Notes: generated from the sequence alone by a model not told the origin. DNA of 64,000 bases from Cedecea neteri (GCF_000758305.1 NZ_CP009458.1:2604001-2668000); one strand, 5' to 3'; shown: positions 42,002 to 51,579, counted from the stretch's first letter. Translations and numbers: made by a program.

Positions 42002-42411
42002 AACCACCTCTGATAAAAGCCAGAAACAATGCAAGGTTCAGGCGCTAAATCACATGACCCTGACTGTCGCTAATTCACCGTCATTAAGTGAATGACGAAA
42101 GTAATATTAAATGCGCGTTAATATTAGGTATTTCGCCAATTCGCCACCAGCACAATAAATTCCAGTTTTTTGATTTAGGGCAATGAGGTGTTATTCCTTT
42201 TCTGAGGAGAGGTAGCAGAAGTATAGGTTATCTTTGAATGAAGTAAGAATATTCTGGATAATAAAAAAATACGTCTCAGCACGAATTGATTATGGTAAGT
42301 GCGGCACGTGTTTATCGCGTAACGCTTTGACATTGTGTGGTTACATTGCCCTTCGGGTTGCCGCTATACTCGAAAAGGACGCTGGATGAAAGCGGATGCA
42401 CAGGAGGCGGT
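42002..42411. promoter_or_regulatory. aqpZ/ybjD divergent promoter region
   Basis: 410 bp, markedly AT-rich in its left two thirds, with no credible ORF. A likely ybjD promoter is TTACAT (42341-42346), an 18-bp spacer and TATACT (42365-42370). The part next to aqpZ shows partial palindromes (CATTAAGTGAATG) but no site I can name. Confidence 0.45.
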
Positions 42412-44067
42412 ATGTTTCTCGAGCGAGTTGAGATGGTTGGTTTTCGCGGTATTAACCGTTTGTCGTTAATGCTTGAGCAAAACAACGTGCTGATTGGCGA
42501 AAATGCCTGGGGTAAATCCAGCCTGTTAGATGCGCTGACCTTGTTACTTTCCCCGCACAGGGAGCTGTACCATTTTGTTCGCGAAGATTTCTACTTTCCC
42601 CCTGGCGAGCTGCATGGGCGCGAGAGTCACCTGCAAATCATCCTGACCTTCCGCGAGGCGGCGTCTGGCCACCATTTAGGACGGCGGTATCGTAATCTTT
42701 CCCCGGTTTGGGTGGAAGGGAACGACGGCTTTCATCGCATTTATTACCGTCTGGAAGGAGAGCTTGGGGATGAAGGGACGGTTTTAACCCTGCGAAGCTT
42801 TCTCAATGCCCACGGCCAGCCGCTGGCGCTGGACGAAATTGACGACATGGCCATGAATATCACGCGGCTGAACCCCGTGCTGCGCCTCAGGGATGCCAGA
42901 TTCATGCGGCGACTGCGCAACGGCAGCATGCCCGAAATGCCGGAAACGGAGCTGACCGCGCGCCAGCTCGATTTCCTGGCGCGAGAGCTGGTATCAAGGC
43001 CGCAAAACCTTACCGATGCGCAGCTACGGCAGGGGCTGTCGGCCATGGTGCAGCTGCTTGAACACTATTTCTCTGAACAAGGCGCGATAGCTCACCAGCG
43101 GCTGATGCGACGACGCTCTCATGATGAGCAGCGCAGCTGGCGCTATCTGGATGTGATCAACCGCATGATCGACAAGCCCGGCAGCCGTTCGCATCGGATG
43201 ATCCTGCTGGGCATGTTTTCCACGTTGCTGCAGGCGAAGGGGAGTATTGCGCTCGACAGGGACGCTCGCCCCTTGCTGCTGGTGGAAGATCCTGAAACTC
43301 GTTTGCACCCGATTATGCTCTCTGTTGCCTGGCACTTGCTGAATTTGCTGCCGCTGCAAAAAATTACTACGACAAATTCCGGAGAGTTGCTCTCGTTGAC
43401 GCCGGTAGAACAGGTTTGTCGGCTGGTGCGTGAATCCTCCCGGGTAGCTGCATGGCGGTTAGGACCGGGCGGCATGAATGCGGAGGACAGCCGGCGAATT
43501 GCTTTTCACATTCGTTTTAACCGCGCGTCCTCGCTTTTTGCTCGCTGCTGGTTGCTGGTAGAAGGCGAGACCGAAGTGTGGGTGATGAACGAACTGGCGC
43601 GGCAGTGTGGACATCATTTCGATGCTGAAGGCGTGAAGGTTATCGAGTTTGCACAATCCGGCCTGCGCCCGCTGATTAAGTTCGCTCGCAGGATGGGCAT
43701 TGAATGGCATGTGCTGGTGGACGGGGATGATGCCGGTAAAAAATATGCGGCAACCGTACGCGGCTTGCTGGACAACGACCGCGATCGGGAGCGTGAACAT
43801 CTGACGGCGTTACCTGCGCTGGATATGGAGCATTTTATGTATCGGCAGGGTTTTTCAGATGTGTTTCATCGCGTGGCTCAGTTGCCCGAAAATGTGCCGA
43901 TGAATTTGCGCAGGATTATTACCAAAGCGATTCATCGCTCGTCAAAGCCGGATTTAGCCATCGAAGTGGCGCTGGAAGCCGGGCGCCGGGGCGTGGATGC
44001 GGTCCCGCCTTTACTGAGGAAAATGTTCTCCAGGGTACTCTGGCTGGCGCGTGGCCGGGCGGATTAG
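42412..44067 (+). CDS. ybjD: OLD-family ATP-dependent endonuclease YbjD
   Basis: 551 residues (E. coli 552). N-terminal SMC/RecF-like ATPase with Walker A GENAWGKSS (29-37), Walker B LLLVEDPE (288-295) and a downstream TTNSGELL switch; C-terminal TOPRIM nuclease domain with Glu384 in LLVEGETE and DGDDAGK at 437-443. OLD-family relatives include phage P2 Old and several anti-phage nucleases; the job of YbjD is not established. The start is the ATG after AGGAGG. Confidence 0.94.
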   Translation: MFLERVEMVGFRGINRLSLMLEQNNVLIGENAWGKSSLLDALTLLLSPHRELYHFVREDFYFPPGELHGRESHLQIILTFREAASGHHLGRRYRNLSPVWVEGNDGFHRIYYRLEGELGDEGTVLTLRSFLNAHGQPLALDEIDDMAMNITRLNPVLRLRDARFMRRLRNGSMPEMPETELTARQLDFLARELVSRPQNLTDAQLRQGLSAMVQLLEHYFSEQGAIAHQRLMRRRSHDEQRSWRYLDVINRMIDKPGSRSHRMILLGMFSTLLQAKGSIALDRDARPLLLVEDPETRLHPIMLSVAWHLLNLLPLQKITTTNSGELLSLTPVEQVCRLVRESSRVAAWRLGPGGMNAEDSRRIAFHIRFNRASSLFARCWLLVEGETEVWVMNELARQCGHHFDAEGVKVIEFAQSGLRPLIKFARRMGIEWHVLVDGDDAGKKYAATVRGLLDNDRDREREHLTALPALDMEHFMYRQGFSDVFHRVAQLPENVPMNLRRIITKAIHRSSKPDLAIEVALEAGRRGVDAVPPLLRKMFSRVLWLARGRAD

Positions 44068-44088
44068 CGCCCGGCTGATAATGCAGAT

Positions 44089-45036
44089 TTAGAAATGACT
44101 GTTGATGCTGTTCATCATACCGTCGAGCAGTTCATAGCGGCGACGATACTCCGCACGTTTTTTGCTGGCAATATCTTCCAGCGGTTTGCGTTCCACGCTG
44201 GACGGTAAGGCAAACAGGCCATCGGCGCGAGGTTCGCCGCTCATGGACTGCCAGAAACTGTCATAGTCTGCATGTAGACTGTCTTTTTTCTTCTTCTCGT
44301 AGCGCCATGAACGGTAAATATGCGTGCTGTTGCCTACGGCCAGAATGCGCTCTGCGTCGAAAAGTTTTGCCAGTTCACACGCAACCTCAAGCAGTATGCG
44401 TTTAGGGAACAATCCGTGGCAGGCTTTAGTTGCAGCCTGTATAGCTTCATGAGGCACCCAGGGTTTTGCGCCCTGCAGGCAGCCAATAAAGAAAGTGTTC
44501 TTACCTTCGAACTGGTTGAGCGTGAAGGTTATGCGCGCCAGGGGAACGCCCTCTTCATTACAGAAATTAAGGAAGGCTTCACCTTCTTTACCTTCTATAT
44601 CGTGCGAGGTGAGATCGATAAACATCAACTCGTTGTTTTTACCTACCAGCGAGGCCAGACGGTAACCTTCGGTAGAGAAATGCCCGTTAAGCAACTTTTT
44701 CGGCATTTTCTCGGCAATTTTCTGGTAGTGGTAAGCGATAGTATCCCGCGTATCCTTACGTTTCAGCGGCATCGCAAGGTAAGGGCGATGCAGTCGGCAT
44801 GGCAGACCCGGTTGAGCGTTCAGCATGTTGGCAAGATGTGGCTGGCTTGCCAGGTTTTTCATCAGGCTGGCGGTATACACCGGCATCGCCAGCGAGCGTA
44901 AAATAAACTTGCGGCGGTAAGCCTTCTTGCCCCAGGATGCTCCCGGCTGCCACTCCCCCGTCGCGAGGGAAAGGAAGAGTTTCCAGCCTGTTTGAGGCAG
45001 GGTTTCGGTAACATGCGCGGCAGCGATCTGGGACAT
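44089..45036 (-). CDS. ybjX: VirK/YbjX family protein (DUF535)
   Basis: 315-residue protein (E. coli ~330) of the VirK/YbjX family. Conserved HGLFPKRILLEVACELAKLF and AVGNSTHIYRSWRYEKKKKDSLHADYD. Relatives are PhoP-regulated and linked to envelope or antimicrobial-peptide resistance in Salmonella and Shigella. The biochemical role is unknown. It converges on ybjD with a 21-bp gap and is divergent from macA. Confidence 0.92.
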   Translation of the reverse strand: MSQIAAAHVTETLPQTGWKLFLSLATGEWQPGASWGKKAYRRKFILRSLAMPVYTASLMKNLASQPHLANMLNAQPGLPCRLHRPYLAMPLKRKDTRDTIAYHYQKIAEKMPKKLLNGHFSTEGYRLASLVGKNNELMFIDLTSHDIEGKEGEAFLNFCNEEGVPLARITFTLNQFEGKNTFFIGCLQGAKPWVPHEAIQAATKACHGLFPKRILLEVACELAKLFDAERILAVGNSTHIYRSWRYEKKKKDSLHADYDSFWQSMSGEPRADGLFALPSSVERKPLEDIASKKRAEYRRRYELLDGMMNSINSHF

Positions 45037-45178
45037 AATAACAACCTGATATTCGGGAAAGATGGCACTATTTCAGCACGCCGGATGTCAACCGACGTTC
45101 AATAACTGTTACATATCTTCACATTGTGCAGTTTGTTTAAGAACCGTTTAATCATGCGTTAGCTATTTCAGGATTTAT

Positions 45179-46294
45179 ATGAAAATTAAGGGAAAATTTA
45201 AAAAACGTTATTGGCTTTACGCGCTGTTGGTGGTGATATTTTTCCTCTGGCTTTGGCAGTTTTTGCATACGCCAACCCCACAATATCAAACGATGATCGT
45301 GCGTAAGGCTTCGCTTCAGCAAAGCGTTCTGGCAACCGGAAAGCTCGATGCCGTACGCAAAGTTGACGTCGGGGCTCAGGTGAGCGGGCAGTTAAAAACG
45401 CTGTCAGTTAGCATCGGCGATAAAGTAAAAAAAGATCAGCTTTTGGGGGTTATCGATCCCGAACAGGCAGAAAACCAGGTCAAAGAGGTTGAAGCCACGC
45501 TGATGGAGCTGCGTGCCCAGCGCATGCAGTCCGAGGCCGAAAGTAAACTTGCCGCGGTGACGCTCTCCCGCCAGCAGGCACTGGCAAAAACTCAGGCGGT
45601 ATCCCGCCAGGATCTTGATAAAGCGGCAACCGATTTGGCGGTAAAACAGGCGCAGATTGGCACCATTGACGCTCAAATTAAACGCAATCAGGCCTCTTTG
45701 AGCACCGCGAAAACTAACCTCGAGTTCACCCGTATCGTCGCGCCAATGGCGGGGGAAGTGACGCAGATCACGACGCTGCAGGGGCAAACCGTGATTGCCG
45801 CGCAACAGGCGCCAAATATTCTGACGCTGGCGGATTTAAGCACCATGCTGGTGAAGGCGCAGGTTTCTGAGGCCGATGTTATCCACCTCAAGCCGGGCCA
45901 GAAAGCCTGGTTTACGGTACTTGGCGACCCGATGACGCGCTATGAAGGAGTGCTGAAAGATATCTTGCCAACGCCAGACAAAGTCAATGAGGCTATTTTC
46001 TATAATGCACGTTTCGAGGTGCCGAATCCGAAGGGCATTCTGCGCCTGGATATGACTGCTCAGGTGCATATTCAACTCGGCGGCGTAAAAGATGTGCTGA
46101 CGATTCCGCTGGCCGCGTTAGGCGAGCCGATTGGTGATAATCGCTATAACATCACGGTGCTGCGCAATGGGGAAACCAAAACCCGTGAGATAACTATCGG
46201 TATGCGTAACGACACGCAGATTCAGGTCGTTAACGGGCTGGAAGAAGGCGAAGAGGTGGTGACTGGTCGCGCCAATGCCGGGAGTGGTAAATGA
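45179..46294 (+). CDS. macA: Macrolide exporter membrane fusion protein MacA
   Basis: Periplasmic adaptor of the MacAB-TolC tripartite pump, 371 residues as in E. coli. One N-terminal membrane helix (about 10-28), then lipoyl and beta-barrel domains around an alpha-helical hairpin (about 90-170; coiled-coil KDQLLGVIDPEQAENQVKEV region). The lipoyl halves show ATGKLDAVRKVDVGAQVSGQ and EFTRIVAPMAGEV. Its end overlaps macB by 4 bp (ATGA). Confidence 0.97.
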   Translation: MKIKGKFKKRYWLYALLVVIFFLWLWQFLHTPTPQYQTMIVRKASLQQSVLATGKLDAVRKVDVGAQVSGQLKTLSVSIGDKVKKDQLLGVIDPEQAENQVKEVEATLMELRAQRMQSEAESKLAAVTLSRQQALAKTQAVSRQDLDKAATDLAVKQAQIGTIDAQIKRNQASLSTAKTNLEFTRIVAPMAGEVTQITTLQGQTVIAAQQAPNILTLADLSTMLVKAQVSEADVIHLKPGQKAWFTVLGDPMTRYEGVLKDILPTPDKVNEAIFYNARFEVPNPKGILRLDMTAQVHIQLGGVKDVLTIPLAALGEPIGDNRYNITVLRNGETKTREITIGMRNDTQIQVVNGLEEGEEVVTGRANAGSGK

Positions 46295-48237
46295 CGGCGC
46301 TGCTTGAATTAAAGGACATTCGCCGCAGCTACCCATCTGGTGAAGAGCAGGTTGAGGTGCTGAAGGGCGTCAGCCTGACGATTGAAGCCGGGGAAATGGT
46401 GGCGATTGTCGGCGCGTCCGGTTCCGGTAAATCGACGCTAATGAACATCCTCGGGTGCCTGGATAAACCCAGCGGCGGCAGCTATAAAGTGGCGGGCGTG
46501 GATGTGTCGGGGCTGGATAACGATGCGCTGGCGACGCTGCGTCGCGAGCATTTCGGCTTTATCTTCCAGCGTTATCACCTGCTTTCTCACCTTAATGCTT
46601 CGCAAAATGTTGAAGTCCCTGCGGTGTACGCCGGGACAACCAGGGCCCAGCGTCAGCAGCGTGCGCATGAATTGCTTGGGCGTTTGGGGCTAAAGGAGCG
46701 GGTGGAATATCTGCCTTCGCAGCTTTCTGGCGGGCAGCAACAGCGCGTCAGTATCGCCCGCGCGTTGATGAACGGCGGCCAGGTGATTCTGGCGGATGAG
46801 CCCACGGGCGCGCTGGATAGCCATTCCGGCGAAGAGGTGATGGCCACGCTGAAGCAGCTTTGTGAGCGTGGGCATACGGTGATTATCGTGACTCACGATC
46901 CGGCCGTGGCGGCGCAGGCTCAGCGTATTATTGAAATTCGCGACGGAGAAATTATCAGTAATCCTCCGCCTGTTCATCAGCCGGCCGCGAGGAAGATTGA
47001 AAATCAGGCTCTGCGGAGCGGCTCGTCAATACAGCAACTCATCAGTAGCTTCCGCGAGGCGCTCGGTATGGCCTGGCTGGCGATGGCTGCGAACAAGATG
47101 CGCACGTTGCTAACCATGCTTGGCATTATTATTGGCATTGCCTCAGTGGTCTCTATTGTTGTGGTGGGCGATGCCGCTAAGCAGATGGTGCTGGAGGATA
47201 TTCGTTCTATCGGCACCAATACTATCGACGTCTACCCCGGTAAAGATTTTGGTGATGACAATCCGCAGTTCCAGCAGGCATTAAAATATGATGATTTGCT
47301 GGCTATCGGCCAGCAGCCCTGGGTGAGTTCGGCCACGCCTTCTATTTCCAGCAATTTACGCCTTCGCTACGGCAACGTGGATGCGGCGGCCAGTGTCAAT
47401 GGCGTCAGCGGCGACTATTTTGATGTTTACGGTATGACTATGAGCCAGGGCGCGAGCTTTAACGACGAGCAGATGAAGGGCCGTGCGCAGGTTGTGGTGC
47501 TGGACGCCAATAGCAAAAGACAGCTTTTCCCGAACAAAAGTGATGTTGTCGGGGAAGTTGTGCTGGTAGGCAATATGCCCGCCACGGTGATTGGCGTGGC
47601 GGAAGAGAAACAATCGATGTTCGGCAGCAGCAAAGTGCTGCGCGTCTGGCTGCCTTATAACACGATGGCCGGGCGAGTAATGGGGCAGAGCTGGCTCAAC
47701 TCGATAACGGTGCGTGTTAAAGAAGGGTATGACAGCCACGAAGCCGAGCAGCAGCTGAATCGCCTGCTGTCGCTGCGTCACGGCAAGAAAGACTTTTTCA
47801 CCTATAACATGGACGGACTGTTGAAAACGGCGGAAAAGACCACACGTACTCTTCAGATGTTCCTGACGCTGGTGGCGGTTATTTCGCTGTTGGTCGGGGG
47901 GATTGGGGTCATGAATATTATGCTGGTGTCGGTCACTGAACGTACCAAAGAGATAGGTATCCGTATGGCGGTGGGCGCGCGAGCCAGCGATGTGCTGCAG
48001 CAGTTTTTAATTGAGGCGGTGCTGGTTTGTCTGGTCGGTGGCGCGCTGGGGATATCGCTGTCGCTGGTTATCGCGTTCACGCTACAGCTGGTGCTGCCGG
48101 GCTGGCAGATAGGTTTCTCGCCGGTGGCGCTGCTGACCGCGTTTGGCTGCTCCACGGCAACGGGTGTGCTCTTTGGCTGGTTGCCGGCCAGAAACGCGGC
48201 ACGCCTGAACCCTATCGATGCATTAGCCCGTGAGTAA
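46291..48237 (+). CDS. macB: Macrolide export ATPase/permease MacB
   Basis: Inner-membrane ABC exporter, 648 residues as in E. coli. N-terminal ATPase: Walker A GASGSGKST (41-49), LSGGQQQRVSIARAL signature, Walker B VILADEPTGALDS. One helix at about 270-295, a large periplasmic domain (300-520), then three C-terminal helices. Exports macrolides, enterotoxin STII and haem precursors in the family. Coupled to macA; followed by a bidirectional terminator. Confidence 0.97.
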   Translation: MTALLELKDIRRSYPSGEEQVEVLKGVSLTIEAGEMVAIVGASGSGKSTLMNILGCLDKPSGGSYKVAGVDVSGLDNDALATLRREHFGFIFQRYHLLSHLNASQNVEVPAVYAGTTRAQRQQRAHELLGRLGLKERVEYLPSQLSGGQQQRVSIARALMNGGQVILADEPTGALDSHSGEEVMATLKQLCERGHTVIIVTHDPAVAAQAQRIIEIRDGEIISNPPPVHQPAARKIENQALRSGSSIQQLISSFREALGMAWLAMAANKMRTLLTMLGIIIGIASVVSIVVVGDAAKQMVLEDIRSIGTNTIDVYPGKDFGDDNPQFQQALKYDDLLAIGQQPWVSSATPSISSNLRLRYGNVDAAASVNGVSGDYFDVYGMTMSQGASFNDEQMKGRAQVVVLDANSKRQLFPNKSDVVGEVVLVGNMPATVIGVAEEKQSMFGSSKVLRVWLPYNTMAGRVMGQSWLNSITVRVKEGYDSHEAEQQLNRLLSLRHGKKDFFTYNMDGLLKTAEKTTRTLQMFLTLVAVISLLVGGIGVMNIMLVSVTERTKEIGIRMAVGARASDVLQQFLIEAVLVCLVGGALGISLSLVIAFTLQLVLPGWQIGFSPVALLTAFGCSTATGVLFGWLPARNAARLNPIDALARE

Positions 48238-48253
48238 TCCCGGCGGTTGGTCA

Positions 48254-48285
48254 TAAAAATGCCAGCCTTATGGGCTGGCATTTTA
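48254..48285. terminator. Bidirectional terminator between macB and cspD
   Basis: AAAATGCCAGCC-TTATG-GGCTGGCATTTT: perfect stem with A/T tracts on both sides, between convergent genes. Confidence 0.92.
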
Positions 48286-48314
48286 TTTGCGGGATGTACA
48301 CAATCAATGGGGAA

Positions 48315-48536
48315 CTACGCGACCGCTTCCGCCTCGTGGGGAACGATCAGGCTGGCATGGTTGCCTTTAGGTCCCTGATGCACATCAAACCTGACAAGCT
48401 GTCCGGCTTTTAGCGTTCTGTATCCGTCCATTTGAATGGTGGAGTAGTGGGCGAAGATGTCTTCGCCGCCGCCTTCCGGGCAGATGAAACCGAACCCTTT
48501 GGCGTTATTGAACCATTTAACAGTACCCGTCTCCAT
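48315..48536 (-). CDS. cspD: Cold-shock-like DNA replication inhibitor CspD
   Basis: 73-residue OB-fold single-stranded nucleic-acid-binding protein (E. coli 74). RNP1 KGFGFI (13-18) and RNP2 DIFAH (26-30) are intact. In E. coli it is made in stationary phase and on starvation and blocks replication. It converges on macB and is divergent from clpS across 323 bp. Confidence 0.96.
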   Translation of the reverse strand: METGTVKWFNNAKGFGFICPEGGGEDIFAHYSTIQMDGYRTLKAGQLVRFDVHQGPKGNHASLIVPHEAEAVA

Positions 48537-48859
48537 GCTTCGACATCCTTCGTAACTCTTAATAGTGAGATGGAATCAACCGGTGGGTAAGGGCGGGCTG
48601 TTCAAAACCTCGCCAACTCACCCCGCTACAATGTAGATATTTTATACACTGCGTCAAGCGTCTGGCGGGGCAGGTAAGGCAACAATGAGTCAAAAATTTG
48701 AAGCAGTTAACGCTATTGCTATTAATGTGATGTAGCTCGCTTACGGAGATTCGTCACGGGATCGAATACGTTGTCATACGTTTGCGAAAAGCGTATTACA
48801 CTCAATATAAGGCCTTGCCTGACAGTATGTTGGGCTTCAACAAACGATGATAAATCGCA
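48537..48859. promoter_or_regulatory. cspD/clpS divergent promoter region
   Basis: 323 bp between the divergent cspD and clpS starts. It contains a 16-codon open frame with a good ribosome site (listed separately) and short repeats of ATACGTT around 48768-48790. Promoter boxes were not assigned. Confidence 0.4.
48685..48735 (+). CDS. Candidate 16-residue leader or small protein upstream of clpS
   Basis: ATG at 48685, preceded by AGGTAAGG with a 5-nt spacer to the final G, encodes MSQKFEAVNAIAINVM and stops at TAG. The ribosome site and the ordinary codon choice make translation plausible. It has no recognised homologue that I can name, and no proof of expression; it could be a clpS leader peptide or chance. 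Confidence 0.3.
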   Translation: MSQKFEAVNAIAINVM

Positions 48860-49180
48860 ATGGGTAAGACGAACGACTGGTTGGACTTTGACCAAATGGC
48901 GGCGGATAAACTGCGCGAAACGCTAAAACCGCCCTCCATGTATAAAGTTATACTGATGAACGATGACTACACGCCAATGGAATTTGTTATTGACGTACTG
49001 CAAAAGTTCTTTTCTTATGATGTTGAACGTGCCACGCAGTTGATGCTCACGGTTCACTATCAGGGTAAAGCTATCTGTGGCATCTTTACTGCAGAAGTAG
49101 CGGAAACCAAAGTGGCGTTAGTGAACCAGTATGCAAGGGAGAACGAGTACCCGTTGCTGTGTACGCTAGAAAAAGCCTGA
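48860..49180 (+). CDS. clpS: ClpAP adaptor protein ClpS
   Basis: N-recognin that delivers N-degron substrates to ClpAP, 106 residues as in E. coli. The unstructured N-terminus MGKTNDWLDFD is followed by the core; the substrate pocket motif MNDDYTPMEFV and the His in TVHYQGKAICG are conserved. It lies 27 bp before clpA, on the same strand. Confidence 0.97.
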   Translation: MGKTNDWLDFDQMAADKLRETLKPPSMYKVILMNDDYTPMEFVIDVLQKFFSYDVERATQLMLTVHYQGKAICGIFTAEVAETKVALVNQYARENEYPLLCTLEKA

Positions 49181-49207
49181 CAAGGCCGATAATTTGGGGA
49201 GGTGCCT

Positions 49208-51481
49208 ATGCTCAATCAAGAACTGGAACTCAGTTTAAACATGGCTTTCGCCAGAGCGCGCGAGCACCGACATGAGTTTATGACCGTCGAGCATCTGTTA
49301 CTGGCATTGCTCAGTAACCCATCTGCCCGCGAAGCGCTGGAAGCGTGTTCTGTGGACATGGTGGCGCTGCGGCAGGAACTCGAAGCCTTCATCGAACAAA
49401 CGACGCCGGTCCTGCCACCCAACGTTGAAGAGCGCGACACGCAGCCGACGCTCAGCTTCCAGCGTGTGCTGCAGCGAGCGGTGTTCCACGTGCAGTCCTC
49501 CGGGCGCAGTGAAGTGACCGGCGCCAACGTGCTGGTTGCCATTTTCAGCGAGCAGGAATCCCAGGCAGCCTATCTGCTGCGCAAACATGAAGTGAGCCGC
49601 CTCGATGTGGTGAACTTTATCTCTCACGGCACGCGTAAAGATGAACCGAATCAGTCTTCGGGTTCTGAAAATCCGGTCAACGAAGAGCAAGCAGGCGGGG
49701 AGGAACGTATGGAAAACTTCACCACCAATCTTAATCAGCTTGCGCGCGTGGGCGGGATTGATCCGCTGATTGGCCGCGATAAAGAGCTGGAGCGTGCTAT
49801 TCAGGTTCTGTGCCGTCGCCGTAAAAACAACCCGCTGCTGGTCGGTGAATCAGGCGTGGGTAAAACGGCGATTGCCGAAGGGCTGGCGTGGCGAATTGTG
49901 CAGGGTGATGTGCCGGAAGTGATGGCCGACTGCACCATCTACTCTCTGGATATCGGTTCTCTGCTGGCTGGTACCAAATACCGCGGCGATTTTGAAAAAC
50001 GTTTTAAAGCGCTGCTGAAACAGCTCGAACAGGATCAAAACAGCATCCTGTTCATCGATGAAATCCACACCATTATTGGTGCGGGTGCGGCTTCCGGTGG
50101 CCAGGTCGACGCCGCTAACCTGATTAAACCGCTGCTTTCCGGCGGTAAAATTCGGGTGATTGGCTCGACGACTTATCAGGAGTTCAGCAACATCTTCGAA
50201 AAAGATCGTGCCCTGGCGCGCCGCTTCCAGAAGATTGATATTACTGAGCCAAGCGTTGAAGAAACGGTGCAGATCATCAACGGGCTGAAACCGAAATACG
50301 AAGCGCACCACGACGTTCGCTATACCGCGAAGGCGATTCGCGCGGCGGTTGAGCTGGCGGTGAAATACATCAATGACAGGCATCTGCCGGATAAGGCTAT
50401 CGACGTTATTGATGAGGCGGGCGCACGTAGCCGCCTGATGCCGGTCAGCAAGCGTAAGAAAACCGTTAACGTGGCGGACATCGAAACCGTAGTCGCCCGC
50501 ATTGCGCGCATCCCGGAAAAAAGCGTTTCCGCGAGCGATCGCGATACGCTGAAAAGCCTGGGCGATCGCCTGAAAATGCTCGTGTTTGGCCAGGATAAAG
50601 CGATTGAAGCGTTGACCGAAGCGATCAAGATGAGTCGCGCCGGTTTGGGGCAGGATCATAAGCCCGTTGGTTCGTTCCTGTTCGCTGGCCCTACCGGGGT
50701 TGGTAAAACTGAAGTCACGGTACAACTAGCGAAGTCGCTGGGCATTGAGCTGCTGCGCTTTGATATGTCTGAGTACATGGAACGCCATACCGTAAGCCGC
50801 CTGATTGGTGCCCCTCCAGGCTATGTTGGTTTCGATCAGGGCGGGCTGCTGACGGACGCGGTGATTAAGCATCCGCATGCTGTTCTGTTGCTCGATGAAA
50901 TCGAAAAAGCGCACCCGGATGTCTTCAATCTGCTGTTGCAGGTGATGGACAACGGTACGCTGACAGATAATAACGGGCGTAAGGCGGACTTCCGTAACGT
51001 GATTCTGGTGATGACCACCAACGCCGGGGTACGGGAAACCGAACGTAAATCTATCGGGCTTATCCGCCAGGATAACAGCACCGATGCGATGGAAGAGATC
51101 AAAAAGATCTTTACGCCGGAGTTCCGTAACCGTCTTGACAACATTATCTGGTTCAACCATCTCTCCACCGAGGTGATTCATCAGGTGGTGGATAAATTTA
51201 TCGTCGAGCTCCAGGTACAGCTGGATCAGAAAGGCGTTTCGCTGGAAGTCAGCCAGGAAGCGCGTGACTGGCTGGCAGAGAAGGGCTATGACCGTGCGAT
51301 GGGTGCTCGCCCAATGGCGCGGGTCATTCAGGACAGCCTGAAAAAACCGCTGGCCAACGAACTGCTGTTCGGCAGCCTGGTTGACGGTGGGCAGGTCACC
51401 GTTGCGCTGGATAAAGACCAGCAGCAGCTGACCTACAGCTTCGTGAGTGCCCAGAAACACAAGCCGGAAGCGGCGCACTAG
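49208..51481 (+). CDS. clpA: ATP-dependent Clp protease ATPase subunit ClpA
   Basis: AAA+ unfoldase for ClpP, 757 residues (E. coli 758). N-domain (1-145), a charged linker, D1 with Walker A GESGVGKT and D2 with GPTGVGKT, Walker B motifs SILFIDEIHT and AVLLLDEIEK, and the ClpP-binding IGL loop (KSIGLIRQ). The start is the ATG after GGGGAGG. Codon 168 (position 49709) is an ATG with GGGGAGG before it, matching the internal start that gives the 65-kDa ClpA form in E. coli. Confidence 0.97.
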   Translation: MLNQELELSLNMAFARAREHRHEFMTVEHLLLALLSNPSAREALEACSVDMVALRQELEAFIEQTTPVLPPNVEERDTQPTLSFQRVLQRAVFHVQSSGRSEVTGANVLVAIFSEQESQAAYLLRKHEVSRLDVVNFISHGTRKDEPNQSSGSENPVNEEQAGGEERMENFTTNLNQLARVGGIDPLIGRDKELERAIQVLCRRRKNNPLLVGESGVGKTAIAEGLAWRIVQGDVPEVMADCTIYSLDIGSLLAGTKYRGDFEKRFKALLKQLEQDQNSILFIDEIHTIIGAGAASGGQVDAANLIKPLLSGGKIRVIGSTTYQEFSNIFEKDRALARRFQKIDITEPSVEETVQIINGLKPKYEAHHDVRYTAKAIRAAVELAVKYINDRHLPDKAIDVIDEAGARSRLMPVSKRKKTVNVADIETVVARIARIPEKSVSASDRDTLKSLGDRLKMLVFGQDKAIEALTEAIKMSRAGLGQDHKPVGSFLFAGPTGVGKTEVTVQLAKSLGIELLRFDMSEYMERHTVSRLIGAPPGYVGFDQGGLLTDAVIKHPHAVLLLDEIEKAHPDVFNLLLQVMDNGTLTDNNGRKADFRNVILVMTTNAGVRETERKSIGLIRQDNSTDAMEEIKKIFTPEFRNRLDNIIWFNHLSTEVIHQVVDKFIVELQVQLDQKGVSLEVSQEARDWLAEKGYDRAMGARPMARVIQDSLKKPLANELLFGSLVDGGQVTVALDKDQQQLTYSFVSAQKHKPEAAH

Positions 51482-51499
51482 TGCCGTGAAACGAGCATA

Positions 51500-51528
51500 A
51501 AAAAGGCCGGGCATTGCCCGGCCTTTCT
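51500..51528. terminator. Bidirectional terminator between clpA and infA
   Basis: AAAAAGGCCGGGC-ATT-GCCCGGCCTTT: strong GC stem with A-run and T-run. It fills most of the 98-bp gap; no tRNA gene is present. Confidence 0.92.
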
Positions 51529-51579
51529 ATTACAACTAACTCTCAACGCCGCCCATCTCAGGCCGCGGAATAAAAACTA

